Part shown: positions 33,946 through 34,072 of the stretch, one piece after another | Layout of the letters: each line of letters starts with the position of its first letter | How positions within the stretch are numbered: the stretch's first letter is position 1 | Assembly: GCA_018897435.1 (NCBI GenBank) | Contig: JAHIKI010000034.1 | Location: 1 to 34,072, forward strand | DNA from: Acidobacteriota bacterium | Lineage (GTDB): Bacteria > Acidobacteriota > Aminicenantia > UBA2199 | DNA: 34,072 nt | Reading direction: 5' to 3' | Program-made: the position numbers and the translations under genes | Notes under the pieces: generated by a model | Seen by the model: the letters and a program-made list of their open reading frames with translations, nothing else | Database searches by the model: none | What the model was told of the DNA's origin: nothing

Positions 33946-33963
33946 TCAAAAAAAATAAAAAAA

Positions 33964-34031
33964 CCTCGTTGGCCTTGATAGAACAAGGTATAATGGGTTT
34001 TGATATCAAACAAAAACCATAACCAACGAGG
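33964..34031. repeat. 9-bp inverted repeat flanking the transposase promoter
   Basis: CCTCGTTGG at 33964-33972 and CCAACGAGG at 34023-34031 are perfect complements 50 bp apart. The right arm contains the start of the transposase ribosome binding site (GAGGTG). A 12-bp palindrome, TTTGATATCAAA (33999-34010), lies between the arms. Confidence 0.8.
33989..33994 (+). promoter_or_regulatory. -10 element of the transposase gene
   Basis: A perfect TATAAT predicts +1 near 34001, between the two arms of the inverted repeat. No good -35 is seen inside the element. Confidence 0.45.
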
Positions 34032-34041
34032 TGAAGATATT

Positions 34042-34072
34042 ATGTCACAAGGATTGCTTCCATACAAGTATG
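34042..34072 (+). CDS. Transposase, first 10 codons (IS1380-like)
   Basis: ATG 34042 follows GAGGTG by 7 nt. Only ten residues (MSQGLLPYKY) are in the window. The call depends on similarity of this start to IS1380-family transposases and on the adjacent inverted repeat. Confidence 0.55.
   Translation, partial: MSQGLLPYKY

Larger units (their letters stand above)
33964..34072 (+). mobile_element. Left end of an insertion sequence (IS1380-like), truncated by the window
   Basis: The element appears to begin at CCTCGTTGG (33964), just after an A-rich tract, and contains a promoter and the first codons of a transposase. The first residues MSQGLLPYKY resemble the starts of IS1380-family transposases (M-T/S-Q-x-L-L-P-F-K-Y). 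The right end and target duplication are outside the window, so the boundary is provisional. Confidence 0.6.

Noticed and set aside
33712..33978. 88-codon plus-strand frame before the IS
   Set aside because: It is opposite the better-formed gene remnant at 33757-33945 and ends inside the IS end; likely a shadow.
1..34072. tRNA, rRNA or CRISPR arrays
   Set aside because: No T-loop-like tRNA pattern with flanking stems, no rRNA-like conserved stretches and no regularly spaced repeats were seen.

Overview
The window reads as chromosomal DNA of a Gram-negative, probably anaerobic or metabolically versatile bacterium. The evidence is an apolipoprotein N-acyltransferase, several lipobox proteins, periplasmic adaptors and a TRAP transporter with a TatT lipoprotein. 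The split two-subunit glycine decarboxylase, the tandem-domain ThyX and the fused DctQM with TatT together suggest a deep lineage such as Acidobacteriota/Aminicenantota, a deltaproteobacterial group or a spirochaete. This placement is inference; no rRNA or tRNA gene is visible. Several promoters match the sigma-70 consensus closely with 17-bp spacers.

Layout, left to right: (1) 1-277, the N-terminus of a PolX-type DNA polymerase on the minus strand, diverging from a P-loop kinase-like protein and a tandem-domain ThyX homologue (394-2477). (2) A convergent NCS2 purine permease (2515-3807). (3) A plus-strand operon of site-2 protease, trpS, scpA, scpB and hisC (3967-8058). (4) An AT-richer glycine cleavage block, gcvT-gcvH-gcvPA-gcvPB, with convergent lipA (8230-13486), followed by a divergent FAD/NAD disulfide-reductase-like enzyme (13675-15054). 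(5) A membrane/envelope operon of nfeD, slipin, SPOR protein and lnt (15171-19322). (6) A GC-richer block (19617-25186) with a MacB/LolD-type ATPase, three consecutive adaptor lipoproteins and a MacB-type permease. (7) A minus-strand operon nadA-nfu-peptide-binding protein (25437-28119). (8) A TRAP operon tatT-tatP-dctQM (28322-32137). (9) A minus-strand single-pass membrane protein of unknown function (32173-33522), a truncated ORF, and the left end of an insertion sequence whose transposase begins at 34042 and runs off the window.

The most informative structural observation concerns block 6. A diverged second copy of the last ~45 codons of lnt lies at 25315-25449, directly against the 3' end of the peptide-binding protein gene. 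The sequence just inside and past the real lnt 3' end carries a matching remnant of that binding protein's C-terminus. Block 6 therefore appears to have been placed between two genes that were originally convergent and overlapping at their 3' ends.

Functional links: LipA makes the lipoyl group needed on GcvH. Nfu could supply Fe-S clusters to NadA (its operon partner) and LipA. Lnt would mature the lipoproteins in blocks 6 and 8. Several operon-leading genes appear to be leaderless or nearly so.
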